Assembly: GCA_050305635.1 (NCBI GenBank)
Contig: JBNLFS010000146.1
Location: 1 to 64,000, forward strand
Length of the DNA stretch: 64,000 nucleotides
Source of the DNA: Thiodiazotropha sp050305635
GTDB lineage: Bacteria; Pseudomonadota; Gammaproteobacteria; Chromatiales; Chromatiaceae
Direction: 5' to 3'
Within the stretch, counting starts at the first letter, position 1, and every line of letters starts with the position of its first letter. The position numbers were made by a program, and so were the translations under genes. Below the pieces are notes generated by a model, which saw only the letters and a list, made by a program, of their open reading frames with translations, made no database searches and was not told where the DNA came from. Positions 25,010 through 33,730 of the stretch are shown here, piece by piece.

Positions 25010-25987
25010 CTAGAGCCAGTTGTCTTCAAATACCTTTTCCAAACGGTCTTCACCACGAAGATCGACCAGGGTTCGCACCGTTTCACGCAGTTCGTCGTTG
25101 TAGTTAAAGAGGGCCAAAGCGGTGATGGCCCGCTGTGCCATGCCGGTGGGACCCTTTTCGATCACCGAGAACAGATAGTCGTATCCGGGTTGGTGCCGTT
25201 GCAAGGCGATGGCATTGAGCAGTATGGATTGAAACGGGTCGACTTCACTGAGTTCCCGGCTTGTCGTGATTAAAACCTCCAAGGCGCTTTCCAGGCGGCT
25301 CTCACCTAAGGCGAGGGCGGCGGCTTCGCGCACCTCCTCGCGGGAGTCATCCAGATACCCGGAGACGAACTCGAGCGATGCCTCCGCGGCAACCTTCATC
25401 AGGGTGGTGAATGCCTGGCTGATGACTTCGGGCTCCGGGTCTCCCTGGCGGATGGTATGACGCAGTACAAGCTCAGCTTCATAGGGTTGCGCCATCTCCA
25501 TCGCTTTGATGACACCGCTACGAACCTGAGATTCCGGGTCGTGCAGGGCATCGATCAGATCGATCATGGCCCGGGGCCCGCCGAACGCGAGCAGACCCAG
25601 CGCACAGGTGCCGCGAATTTCCACCGCACTGTCGGTAGGGCCTCCCCAACCCGGTTCCAGTTGGTGATAGCCTAAACCCTCGCGATAAAAGCCGGGTTGG
25701 TCATAATCGAGTTCATACAGGGCGCGCGCCAGGGCTCGTTTGGCGGCACAGGTTTTGTCGCTCTTCAACGGGTCGTTGAGAAAACGTCGGTAGGCATCCA
25801 CCAATTCCGGTATGAGTTCGTAACAGAGGATGTCTGCGGCGCCCTTGGCCGCCTTGGCGACCAGGAAGTTGTTTTTGTCCTTCAGTGCGTCTCGCAGGGC
25901 CTTGGTGCGTTGCGAGACGGTTCCTTGGGTCAACAGATTATTGAGATGTTCGATGCGCTCTTCCAGCGCCTGTTTTTTCCTTGGCAT
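25010..25987 (-). CDS. HEAT-repeat protein
   Basis: This cytoplasmic protein of 325 aa from MPRKKQALEERIEHL (the frame opens 26 codons upstream without a likely start) has helical HEAT/PBS-lyase-type repeats: LLAFGGPRAMIDLIDALHDP, SQVRSGVIKAMEMA, YLDDSREEVREAAALALGES. HEAT arrays act as protein-protein scaffolds. The family was named from phycobilin lyases, but there is no evidence of a bilin role here. It stands alone between a TraF-like gene and a repeat-rich gap. Confidence 0.75.
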   Translation of the reverse strand: MPRKKQALEERIEHLNNLLTQGTVSQRTKALRDALKDKNNFLVAKAAKGAADILCYELIPELVDAYRRFLNDPLKSDKTCAAKRALARALYELDYDQPGFYREGLGYHQLEPGWGGPTDSAVEIRGTCALGLLAFGGPRAMIDLIDALHDPESQVRSGVIKAMEMAQPYEAELVLRHTIRQGDPEPEVISQAFTTLMKVAAEASLEFVSGYLDDSREEVREAAALALGESRLESALEVLITTSRELSEVDPFQSILLNAIALQRHQPGYDYLFSVIEKGPTGMAQRAITALALFNYNDELRETVRTLVDLRGEDRLEKVFEDNWL

Positions 25988-26474
25988 GTTGTTACCGCGG
26001 TTTCCGCTGGAGCGGGAAAGGGCGTTTTTCTCGTAGGGTGCTCGATTCCAGTCAGGGCGCAGCATAGCGCGCTGTCCCGCAATTTGAACGGCGAAGGTAA
26101 AGATGCTTTTCTTGTTCTGCGATCTTATATTTCAACGGAGCCATAGCGGAAGAGAAGACAGACTTCGCAGTTCACTATACACGAACTGCCTGGCCCGGAA
26201 GATAAATAACTTTCAGGTTGGGGTAACTATTTGGTGTTAGGGTATTAGTGTAAAAACTTATTGGTGGGTAGCAAGGCTACACCGTTAAGCCAGTAATCCC
26301 TGCTTAATGGCGAGTCCCTTCTCCCTCCCCCGGGAGGAGGGTGTCGCAAAAGTCCGATCTGTAGGTCGGGTTAGCGCAGCGTAACCCGACGAGCGGCGGG
26401 AAAATGCCCATCTTTTGTCGGGTTACGCTACGCTAACCCGACCTACGGCTGGTTGGATAAATAAACAAGGAGAA
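25988..26474. other. Repeat-containing gene-free gap
   Basis: About 490 bp upstream of the HEAT-repeat gene contains no recognised gene. It holds a G/C-rich short palindrome near 26327-26341 and the strong inverted repeat at 26361-26446. The rest looks like decayed intergenic sequence. Confidence 0.6.
26361..26446. repeat. Dispersed palindrome with GTAGGTCGGGTTA ends
   Basis: Two 30-nt arms, 26361-26390 and 26417-26446, are almost perfectly complementary; both begin or end with GTAGGTCGGGTTAGCG-type sequence, around a 26-nt centre. This motif is a familiar dispersed intergenic palindrome in many proteobacteria. It abuts a truncated gene. Confidence 0.8.
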
Positions 26475-26804
26475 ATGCAGCCGGATTCTGAAAACCGAAA
26501 GTCATTAGGTGATTTTGGGGCTCAGCTTATACTGGTCGATGATGAGAGCGAACTATTCAGGCGTTGGGCAACCCCTTCAGAAACGGTTGATGTGAAAACA
26601 GTCGATTATGTCAAGGTCAATGGCTTCATCAACGCATTTGTAGTATTTAGTGGCTGTGCGCCCGACGCTAAAGACAACTGCATGGAATTTTCTCCTGCAG
26701 AGCGTACGTCACCACGAGACGCGCCCCGCAGGAGGTACCCATTGGGGCGCGAGCGACTATCCGAGTACAAGGTCCCTAAGCGCTTCGCCTACCGCGGTGG
26801 CTGA
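26475..26804 (+). pseudogene. Truncated remnant of a secreted hypothetical protein family
   Basis: From MQPDSENRKSLGDFG through FGAQLILVDDESELFRRW, VNGFINAFVVFSGCAPDAK the frame resembles the N-terminal half of a family of small periplasmic hypothetical proteins in which the F-x-F-S-G-C-x-A-D segment is followed by a beta domain. Here similarity stops near 26690, and the remaining roughly 38 codons are Arg/Pro-rich and run antisense into the DJ-1 gene. I interpret this as a C-terminally truncated, probably nonfunctional copy. The family recognition is from memory. Confidence 0.5.
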
Positions 26805-27440
26805 TTGCGGATTCTGTCCCGTCACCAGTCGTCCATCGACGACTACCTGGCGGCTCCAGTCGGCTGCGGGCAGGTGTTGCGCACCCCGCTTTTTCAGCTC
26901 GCTGGCCAGCAGAAATGGCACCACGCCTTCGAGTTGCACGGCGCGCTCTTCACTATCGGTAAATGAGCTGATCCTTTTCCCCGCCACCAGATAACGGCCA
27001 TCGCTGAGCGTGACGTTGAGCAGCGCCGAGGGTCCGTGGCACACAGCACCGATGGAACCGTTGTTTTCATAGATCTCCCGGGTGACCCGGTGGATGTCGG
27101 GATTCTCGGGGAAGTCCCACATGGTTCCATGCCCGCCGGCAAAGAAAATGGCGGCATAGTCAGTCGGGTTGATCTCTCCCAGAGGCAGGGTGTGGCTGAT
27201 CTGCTCTCGAAAATGGGTATCGTTCCAATAACGGGCGTTGGCCGCGTCTTCGAGGTCGAGGCCGTCCACCGGAGGTTCACCGCCCTGAATCGAGGCGAAT
27301 TCCACCGGTATGCCGGCTGCCTCGAGTACGGCCAGCGGATGGGTCACTTCTGCCAGGTAGTAACCGGTTGGCTGACCGGTGACGCCTTTGACGCCGTGAC
27401 TGGTGAGTACGAACAGAACGGGTTTGGGGCTTGTCGTCAT
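26757..27440 (-). CDS. DJ-1/PfpI family protein (Hsp31/glyoxalase III-like)
   Basis: The 227-residue class I glutamine amidotransferase-fold protein carries the nucleophile elbow GAVCHGPSA (C134, H135) and the acidic partner E31 in GYYLAEVTHP, the triad pattern of DJ-1 superfamily glyoxalase III and Hsp31-like proteins. AGGHGTMWDFP forms the other active-site loop. It is likely involved in methylglyoxal or reactive carbonyl defence, but substrate is not certain. It is divergent from a LysR regulator gene (106-bp gap), which probably controls it. Its 3' end overlaps the antisense gene remnant. Confidence 0.9.
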   Translation of the reverse strand: MTTSPKPVLFVLTSHGVKGVTGQPTGYYLAEVTHPLAVLEAAGIPVEFASIQGGEPPVDGLDLEDAANARYWNDTHFREQISHTLPLGEINPTDYAAIFFAGGHGTMWDFPENPDIHRVTREIYENNGSIGAVCHGPSALLNVTLSDGRYLVAGKRISSFTDSEERAVQLEGVVPFLLASELKKRGAQHLPAADWSRQVVVDGRLVTGQNPQSATAVGEALRDLVLG

Positions 27441-27546
27441 CAGTATGTCTCGCTTTCGATTGAGTTGGGGTGATAGGGAGTGTATTAACTGTATCGAAGG
27501 AGATAAATTAGCTGATTAGAAAAGCATTTGTTCTTGAGAGGCAATA

Positions 27547-28467
27547 ATGGGGCGTCGATTTGATCATCTTCCGGATGTGGAAGCCTTCATGGCCGTGGTT
27601 GAGCACGGCTCTATGACCGCGGGCGCGGTGGCGCTGTCGACCACGGCATCGGTGCTCAGTCGCGCGATTACCCGCCTGGAGTCCCGTTTGGGTAGCCAGT
27701 TGCTGCGCCGGACAACCCGACGCTTGAGTCTTACGGAGGCGGGTAAACGCTACCTCGATCAGGCCCGGGCCGCTTTTGAACTGATCGACGATGCGGAACT
27801 CGAGATTCAGGGCTGGGAACAGGGTCTGGTCGGTAGGGTGCGGCTCAGTGTGCCGACCACATACGCGCACTATCGATTGCCCGGATTGATGCGGACGTTT
27901 GTTCAGACCTATCCCCAGGTACGGGTTGAGCTGAACATCACCAATCGGAATGTGGATCTGGTGGCCGAAGGTTACGATCTGGCGATTCGCTTGGGGAAAA
28001 TGCCGGACAGCGGTCTGGTGGCGCGTAAATTGGAAGACGCCGAATTGTGTCTGGTGGCCGCTCCCGAATACCTCAACCGGGAAGGGGCGCCTGAGCATTT
28101 GGAGGATCTCTCCAATCACAGCTGTATATCATTCTTGATGCCCAGTACCGGACGGGTGGTGCCCTGGTGGTTTCGTCATGGGGCGCAGGATGTGGATTGG
28201 ACGCCGAGGGCATCCATCGAGGTTACGGATGACGTACTGGGGGTCGTTTCACTGGCCGAACAGGGTTTGGGTATTTGTCAGAGCTACGATTTTATCGTTC
28301 GTGAGCGCATCCGTCAGGGTTCGTTGCTGGAGGTGTTGCCGAACTATCGTGGCCGTTCGCGGCCATTCTCCGTAATCTACGCCCCGCATCGGCGTCTGTC
28401 CGCCGCATCCCGAGCCCTGATCGAGGTGCTGGTGCGGGATGCGGCGATCTCCCCGTTTGATGTGTAA
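27547..28467 (+). CDS. LysR-family transcriptional regulator
   Basis: This 306-residue LTTR has an N-terminal winged helix-turn-helix (FMAVVEHGSMTAGAVALSTT...VLSRAITRLESRLGSQLL) and the type 2 periplasmic-binding effector domain (GRVRLSVPTTYAHYRLPGLM...). GAGAGG lies upstream as ribosome binding site. Divergence from the DJ-1 gene suggests local control of that gene, as is common for LysR proteins of the AaeR/PtxR-like branch. The effector is unknown. A 6-bp hairpin TCACGA/TCGTGA (28480-28498, offset by one) separates it from the hyf-like operon. Confidence 0.92.
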   Translation: MGRRFDHLPDVEAFMAVVEHGSMTAGAVALSTTASVLSRAITRLESRLGSQLLRRTTRRLSLTEAGKRYLDQARAAFELIDDAELEIQGWEQGLVGRVRLSVPTTYAHYRLPGLMRTFVQTYPQVRVELNITNRNVDLVAEGYDLAIRLGKMPDSGLVARKLEDAELCLVAAPEYLNREGAPEHLEDLSNHSCISFLMPSTGRVVPWWFRHGAQDVDWTPRASIEVTDDVLGVVSLAEQGLGICQSYDFIVRERIRQGSLLEVLPNYRGRSRPFSVIYAPHRRLSAASRALIEVLVRDAAISPFDV

Positions 28468-28511
28468 TTGGTTCGCGCTTCACGATCGATCGTCGTGAGG
28501 CGTATGGCCGT

Positions 28512-29024
28512 TCATTTAACCTGAAGTGCGCCCAATAACCCCTGGAGTAACAGCTTTGGAGAAGGGGGGCAGCCGGGAATTTTGATATCCACCGGGATGA
28601 CGTTCTCCACCGCCCCGCAGCAGGCGTAGCTCACCCCAAACTCCCCACCATCGCAGGCGCAGCCGCCGGCGGCGATGACCAGTTTCGGTGAGGGTGTGGC
28701 GCGCCAGGTGCGGCGTAGGGCGGTTTCCATGTGTCGCGATACCGGGCCGGTGACCAGCAGGGCATCGGCGTGACGGGGCGAGGCGACGAAATGGACGCCG
28801 AAGCGCGCCACGTCATAGTAGGCGTTGTTGAGGGCGTGGATTTCCAGTTCGCAGCCGTTGCAGGAGCCGGCGTCCACCTGGCGGATGGCGAGGCTGTGGC
28901 CGAAGCGTTTATCGATGATTCGGCGCAGCTCGATACCGAGTGATTCCAGGGTTTCATCATCGCTGGCCGGTCGGGCTTCGGTGACGAGTCCGGTGCGCAG
29001 GGATTGCATGAGGATGCGGAACAT
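28512..29024 (-). CDS. hyfI: Hyf-like small subunit (HyfI/NuoB family)
   Basis: This 170-residue NuoB/hydrogenase-small-subunit protein starts MFRILMQSLR; the open frame further upstream is not homologous. All four cysteines for a proximal [4Fe-4S] cluster are present: C55 and C58 (GSCNGCELE), C122 (AGGCACDGG) and C152 (IPGCPPSP). It is the last gene of a six-gene leftward operon hyfB-C-E-F-G-I. In the complex it should pass electrons to or from the large subunit site. The cluster ligands are intact here, whereas the partner large subunit has lost its nickel ligands. Confidence 0.92.
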   Translation of the reverse strand: MFRILMQSLRTGLVTEARPASDDETLESLGIELRRIIDKRFGHSLAIRQVDAGSCNGCELEIHALNNAYYDVARFGVHFVASPRHADALLVTGPVSRHMETALRRTWRATPSPKLVIAAGGCACDGGEFGVSYACCGAVENVIPVDIKIPGCPPSPKLLLQGLLGALQVK

Positions 29025-29038
29025 GGGGGTTTCTCTCT

Positions 29039-30628
29039 CTACAGATCCTGACCCGAGTAGGAGCCGTTGACCGATTTGTTGCAGACCGGGAAGTCGGCCA
29101 CGATGTTGCCCATGATCAGTCGCTCTAATGCCGGCCAGGTGAACCAGCTTGGGTCGCGGGGGAAGAAGCGGGCGATCCTGCCCGCTTCGCCAAAGCGCAC
29201 GAAGCTCATCACCTCGCCACGCCAACCGTCGACGAAACCCATGCCGGTGGCGCCGGTCTTTGGGTCGGACAGGGGGGAAACGGTTTCACCTTCGGGCAGA
29301 TTGTCGAGCAGTTGTTCGATGAGTTTCAGGCTGGTTTCGATCTCCATCATGCGCACGCGGACTCGTGCGGCCACGTCACCGCTCTTTTCATCCGCCACTT
29401 GCAGATTCAATTGGTCGTAGGGCGCATAGGGATTGTCGCATCGTACGTCGTAGGGCTGACCGCTGGCCTTGCCAACATAGCCGGTGCAGCCCAGAGTTCT
29501 GGCATCCTCGTTCGACAGTATGCCGGTGGTGAGCAGCCGGTCCTCCAAAGAGGGATGGTCATCGATGATGTCGAAGAGGATTGCGGTCTCCCGTCGCAGT
29601 TCGGCCATATCGTCTCGGATGGCGGCGCTGCCTTTGGGATCCAGATCGACCGCAACCCCACCCGGTACCAGGATGTCCATCAGCAGGCGATGGCCGAACA
29701 GTTCCGCGTTGCGCCGCTGCCAGTGTTCGCGCAGCCGGGCGCACTGGACATGGATGAAGGCAAAGCCCACATCATTGCAGATGGCGCCGATGTCGCCCAG
29801 GTGGTTGGCAATCCGTTCCCGCTCGCAGAGCAATGCCCGCAGGGCCAGCGCCCGGGGCGGAGGCTTGCAACTACTGGCCCGTTCCATGGCCTGACAGGCG
29901 GCCCAGGTGTGGGCCACCGTGGAGTCGCCGGAGACCCGTCCGGCGAGACGGGCCAGGGATTGGGGATCGCGTCCCACGGCGAGCTTCTCCGTACCCTTGT
30001 GCACATAGCCGAGCCGCTGTTCAAGTCGCAGCACCTCTTCGCCCACGCTCGAAAAACGGAAGTGGCCCGGTTCGATGATGCCGGCGTGAACCGGACCTAC
30101 CGGGATCTCGGTGACGCTGTTGCCGTGAACCCGCATGAAGGGGTAGTCACTATCGGCGCGGGTGCGTTGGGGATGGTTGACGCTGAGTGGAAACTCGTTG
30201 CACAGAGGGAACTCCGTCTCCCTCCAGGCCTGATGACGGGTCCAGCGACGCGGGTCGGGGTGGCCTTGGATCTCCACCCCCAGCAGATCGTGCAGATGAC
30301 GCTCCAGGCGGTCGGCGCCGGGATAGATGGGGGTCAGAGAGGTCAGTACCGGCTGCTCCAGCGGTACATGGCAGTGTAAGATGAGATAATCCCCCCGGGC
30401 CTCCAGGCAGGTAAACACGCCGATGCGATCATTGGCTTCAGGATCACCCCAGAGCCCGACGAAGCGGCAGCCCATCTCCTGGGCGAGTCTCACGGCGCGC
30501 GCCCAATCTTCCGTATCCAGCACCAGACGGTGGGCCGGCTTCAAAGCCCTGGCGCTGCCGGCGCGCACCAGGATGTGTTCGTCATGCAGGCGCGCCAGGT
30601 ATTCAGAGAGCCATTCGAATCGGTTCAT
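29039..30628 (-). CDS. hyfG: Hyf-like large subunit (NuoC-NuoD fusion) lacking nickel ligands
   Basis: This 529-residue protein fuses a NuoC-like N-terminal domain (about 1-165) to a NuoD/hydrogenase large-subunit domain. In [NiFe] hydrogenases two CxxC motifs bind nickel. Here the first position reads RVSGDSTVAH (231-240) without cysteine. The C-terminus ends in FPVCNKSVNGSYSG without a DPCxxC motif. It therefore resembles NuoD of complex I, and hydrogen turnover is unlikely. It overlaps hyfF by 4 bp and is 14 bp from hyfI. The physiological electron donor or acceptor is unknown. Confidence 0.9.
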   Translation of the reverse strand: MNRFEWLSEYLARLHDEHILVRAGSARALKPAHRLVLDTEDWARAVRLAQEMGCRFVGLWGDPEANDRIGVFTCLEARGDYLILHCHVPLEQPVLTSLTPIYPGADRLERHLHDLLGVEIQGHPDPRRWTRHQAWRETEFPLCNEFPLSVNHPQRTRADSDYPFMRVHGNSVTEIPVGPVHAGIIEPGHFRFSSVGEEVLRLEQRLGYVHKGTEKLAVGRDPQSLARLAGRVSGDSTVAHTWAACQAMERASSCKPPPRALALRALLCERERIANHLGDIGAICNDVGFAFIHVQCARLREHWQRRNAELFGHRLLMDILVPGGVAVDLDPKGSAAIRDDMAELRRETAILFDIIDDHPSLEDRLLTTGILSNEDARTLGCTGYVGKASGQPYDVRCDNPYAPYDQLNLQVADEKSGDVAARVRVRMMEIETSLKLIEQLLDNLPEGETVSPLSDPKTGATGMGFVDGWRGEVMSFVRFGEAGRIARFFPRDPSWFTWPALERLIMGNIVADFPVCNKSVNGSYSGQDL

Positions 30629-32097
30629 AGCAGGTTCATTCCCGTGATCAGCCCGGTCGCCCGATCGAGCCAGCGGGCGAGAAACCCGGGGATGGAGAGC
30701 CCCAGCCAGAGCACCAGTCCCAGATGGATCGCTACCGGCAGCATGTTGGCTCTCACCGGCCGCTGACCCTCAGGAACGGCGCCATAGACCATCGGGTGCA
30801 GGTGCCGGAACAGACCGGCAAAGGCTACCGCCAGGCCGGTCAGCAGTGCGGGCGCGATCCAGGGATAGGACTGCATGACGGCGGTCAGCAGCAGGAACTC
30901 ACTGGTGAAGACCCCGAACGGAGGAAAGCCGGCGATGGCCGCTACCGCGATCAACAGGGACCAGCCAACCCGGGGCTGGGTGCGGATCAGCCCGCGGATC
31001 TTATCAATGGCCTGGGTGCCGGCGATATGTGTGGCGTGGCCGACGGTGACGAAGATGGCCGATTTGGTCAGTGAATGAACCAGCATGTGCAGCAGGGCGC
31101 CGAAGGTGGCCAGCGGACCACCGAGGCCGAAGGCGAAGGTCATCAGGCCCATGTGCTCAATGGAGGAGTAACTGAACATACGCTTGATGTCCCGTTGACG
31201 ATGCAGGAACAGGCTCGCCACCGTGAAGGAGAGCAGGCCGAAACCCATCAGCAGATAGCCGGCGAGATGGGGGGTGCCTGCCTGTGTCAGGGAGCCGTCT
31301 ACCAGCATTTTGAGACGCACCACGGCGTATAGCGCCACATTGAGCAGCAGTCCTGAGAGCACTGCCGACATAGGGGTCGGACCCTCGGAGTGGGCATCCG
31401 GCAGCCATTGGTGCATGGGCACCAAACCCACCTTGGTGCCATAGCCCACCAACAGGAAGACGAAGGCGATGCTCATCACCGAAGGTTCCAGTTCGCTGGC
31501 GTGGGTGTATAGGATACTCCAGGTTAACCCCGCTTCGGGATCGACCAGGGCGTGCTGGGCGGCAAAGTAAACCAGCACGGTGCCGAACAGGGCCAGAGCG
31601 ATGCCGACACCGCAGAGGATGAAATACTTCCACGCCGCCTCCACCGCCTCCGGGGTCTGGTAGAGCGAGACCAGCAGCACCGTGGCCAGGGTGGCGCCCT
31701 CCACCGAGACCCAGAGTACGCCCAGATTGTCGGTGGTCAGCGCCAACAGCATGGTGAACATGAAGGCCTGGTACATGGCGTGGTAGACGCGCATGCCGCG
31801 CTCCTGCACCTGACCCGTCTCACAGACATGGTGCATGTAGGGACGGGAGAAGATCGCTGTAGTCAGGCCGACGAAGGTGGTCAGCACCACCAGGTAGACA
31901 GTGAAATCGTCGACCCGGAAACCGCTCATGGTCACCTGCTGCTCCCGTGCCACCGTCCATGCCAGCGGCAGGGAGGCGGCGAATGAGAGGGCGGTTACTC
32001 CCAGGTTCAACCAGCCGGAGAGCTTCAGCGGACGGATCAGCGCCAGTGCCAGACCGCCGGCCACTGGGACCAGCAGAGTCAACAGCAGCCAGTTCAT
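30625..32097 (-). CDS. hyfF: Hyf-like membrane subunit HyfF (NuoL/M/N antiporter family)
   Basis: This 490-residue polytopic membrane protein belongs to the proton-translocating Mrp/NuoLMN family. It has the conserved WVSVEGATLATVLLV glutamate segment, GTKVGLVPMHQWLPDAHSEGPTPMSAVLSG with the key lysine, and a histidine-bearing helix. It is expected to pump or channel ions when the peripheral arm turns over. It starts with MNWLLLTLLVPVAGG and overlaps both neighbours by 4 bp, so translation is coupled in the operon. Confidence 0.93.
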   Translation of the reverse strand: MNWLLLTLLVPVAGGLALALIRPLKLSGWLNLGVTALSFAASLPLAWTVAREQQVTMSGFRVDDFTVYLVVLTTFVGLTTAIFSRPYMHHVCETGQVQERGMRVYHAMYQAFMFTMLLALTTDNLGVLWVSVEGATLATVLLVSLYQTPEAVEAAWKYFILCGVGIALALFGTVLVYFAAQHALVDPEAGLTWSILYTHASELEPSVMSIAFVFLLVGYGTKVGLVPMHQWLPDAHSEGPTPMSAVLSGLLLNVALYAVVRLKMLVDGSLTQAGTPHLAGYLLMGFGLLSFTVASLFLHRQRDIKRMFSYSSIEHMGLMTFAFGLGGPLATFGALLHMLVHSLTKSAIFVTVGHATHIAGTQAIDKIRGLIRTQPRVGWSLLIAVAAIAGFPPFGVFTSEFLLLTAVMQSYPWIAPALLTGLAVAFAGLFRHLHPMVYGAVPEGQRPVRANMLPVAIHLGLVLWLGLSIPGFLARWLDRATGLITGMNLL

Positions 32098-32780
32098 TCG
32101 CCGCCCTCCTCGGTCTCTTTCAGCCGGTTGAGCCGGTCCACGTCGAGGGAGTCGATGTTGTCACGGATCTGAAAGAAGAAGACCCCGAACAGCACCATCG
32201 CCACCAGTACGTCGAAGGCCACACCCAGCTCTACAACCAGCGGCATGCCGGCGGTGGCCGAGACCGCAGCCAGAAACAGTCCGTTTTCCATCGACATGAA
32301 GCCGAGCACCTGCACCACCGCCTGCTGGCGAGAGACCATCATCAACAATCCGAGTAGCACCACGGCGAGGCTGATGGCGACAATATTGCGCGTGAAGGTC
32401 AGTTCCTCTCGCACCATGGGCAACACCAGCCAGTAGCTGAAGATCACCAGCGCCACCGCTGCCATGATCACCAGTGCCGGCTGACGCAGGGTCTCCACAT
32501 GGCGCTCCAGGGCCAGGCGGCGTATCAAACGGTGCAGCATCCAGGGGATCAGCAGTGCTTTGAGACTGAAGGTGAGCAGGGCCGAGAAATAGAGGTGGTG
32601 AGACGCGCCCGCCGCCGCCACCAGGGTGGTGACGGCAGCGGCCAGCACCCCCTGGGCGGCGAAGGCATGAATGGCCGAGAGCAGGCGTGCCTGGGCGAGC
32701 AGGGCAAAGGCGCTGAACAGCACCAGGGAGGCCAGTACCAGGATCGCCTGCTGCAGCAACGGCAGTTGGGTCAGACTCAT
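32094..32780 (-). CDS. hyfE: Hyf-like membrane subunit HyfE
   Basis: This 228-residue polytopic membrane protein starts MSLTQLPLLQQAILVLASL at 32780; the open frame continues far upstream but out of homology. It belongs to the HyfE family, which combines NuoK-like helices; ENGLFLAAVSAT is the conserved NuoK-like glutamate segment. The C-terminus RDNIDSLDVDRLNRLKE is the typical HyfE tail. It overlaps hyfC and hyfF by 4 bp each, in the order B-C-E-F-G-I. Confidence 0.92.
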   Translation of the reverse strand: MSLTQLPLLQQAILVLASLVLFSAFALLAQARLLSAIHAFAAQGVLAAAVTTLVAAAGASHHLYFSALLTFSLKALLIPWMLHRLIRRLALERHVETLRQPALVIMAAVALVIFSYWLVLPMVREELTFTRNIVAISLAVVLLGLLMMVSRQQAVVQVLGFMSMENGLFLAAVSATAGMPLVVELGVAFDVLVAMVLFGVFFFQIRDNIDSLDVDRLNRLKETEEGGE

Positions 32781-33730
32781 GTGCTCACCTCCAGGATCAC
32801 ATGACTGAGCAGCCCGAGCAGGGCCAGCAGCAGGGCCAGGTTGAGAAAGGCCGGCACCCGGAATACCCGCATCTTGGCCAGTACCGTCTCCGCCACGGCA
32901 AGCAACAGGCCCAACAGCAACAGTTTGCCCACCACCGCCGCCAGTCCGAATGCCAGGTCGGCAGGTTCGAAGGTACGGCCTATGCCCCAGGGCAGAAAGA
33001 TATTCACGATGAGCGACCCATAGAGAGCCAGCTTGATCTGCGCCGCCCACTCCATCAGCGCCAGGTGGCGGCCGGAGTATTCCAGGATCATCGCCTCGTG
33101 GATCATGGTCAGCTCCAGATGGGTCGACGGATTGTCCACCGGGATGCGACCGGTTTCGGCGATGGCGACCAGCAGCAGACCGCCGAGGGCGAAGAGAAAG
33201 GAGGGGCGCAGCACCAGACCCTGGCTCAGCTGATAGTCGATGACGCTCGACAGGTTGGTGCTGTGAGCGGTCATGGTCAAGGTAAAGACCGCCATCAGCA
33301 TGGCCGGCTCGGCCAGTGCGGAAACCAGCATCTCCCGCGAGGCGCCCAGGCCGCCGAAGGCAGTACCCACATCCATGCCGGCCAAAGCCAGGAAGAAACG
33401 GGCCAGGGCCAGCAGCCCCACCAGCACGATGATGTCGGCAATGGCCGCGGTGGGGAGATGCACCGCCACCAGCGGCACCGTGGAGGCGGCCAGCCAGGTG
33501 ACGACGAAGACGATATAGGGAGCGGCGATGAACAGGGGCGAACAGGTATGGGCGACCCGCGCCTCCTTGCCGAAGAGTTTGACGAGATCCCGGTAGGGTT
33601 GCCATGGCGGGGCGCCATGCCGGTTCTGCAGCCTGGCCTTGACTTTGCGGATCCAGCCCACCAGCAAGGGGGCGAGTGCCGCCATCAACAGCGATTGCAC
33701 CAGAGCGAGCACCCAGGCCATGGTGTTCAT
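32777..33730 (-). CDS. hyfC: Hyf-like membrane subunit HyfC (NuoH family)
   Basis: This 317-residue NuoH/HyfC-type protein forms the membrane anchor that contacts the quinone or ferredoxin arm. The start MNTMAWVLALVQSLL at 33730 is preferred to an in-frame Met 14 codons upstream. Conserved segments are KARLQNRHGAPPWQPYRDL, GRIPVDNPSTHLELTMIHEAM and EYSGRHLALMEW. Acidic residues of the NuoH-like loop are retained. It overlaps hyfE and hyfB by 4 bp each. Confidence 0.93.
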   Translation of the reverse strand: MNTMAWVLALVQSLLMAALAPLLVGWIRKVKARLQNRHGAPPWQPYRDLVKLFGKEARVAHTCSPLFIAAPYIVFVVTWLAASTVPLVAVHLPTAAIADIIVLVGLLALARFFLALAGMDVGTAFGGLGASREMLVSALAEPAMLMAVFTLTMTAHSTNLSSVIDYQLSQGLVLRPSFLFALGGLLLVAIAETGRIPVDNPSTHLELTMIHEAMILEYSGRHLALMEWAAQIKLALYGSLIVNIFLPWGIGRTFEPADLAFGLAAVVGKLLLLGLLLAVAETVLAKMRVFRVPAFLNLALLLALLGLLSHVILEVST

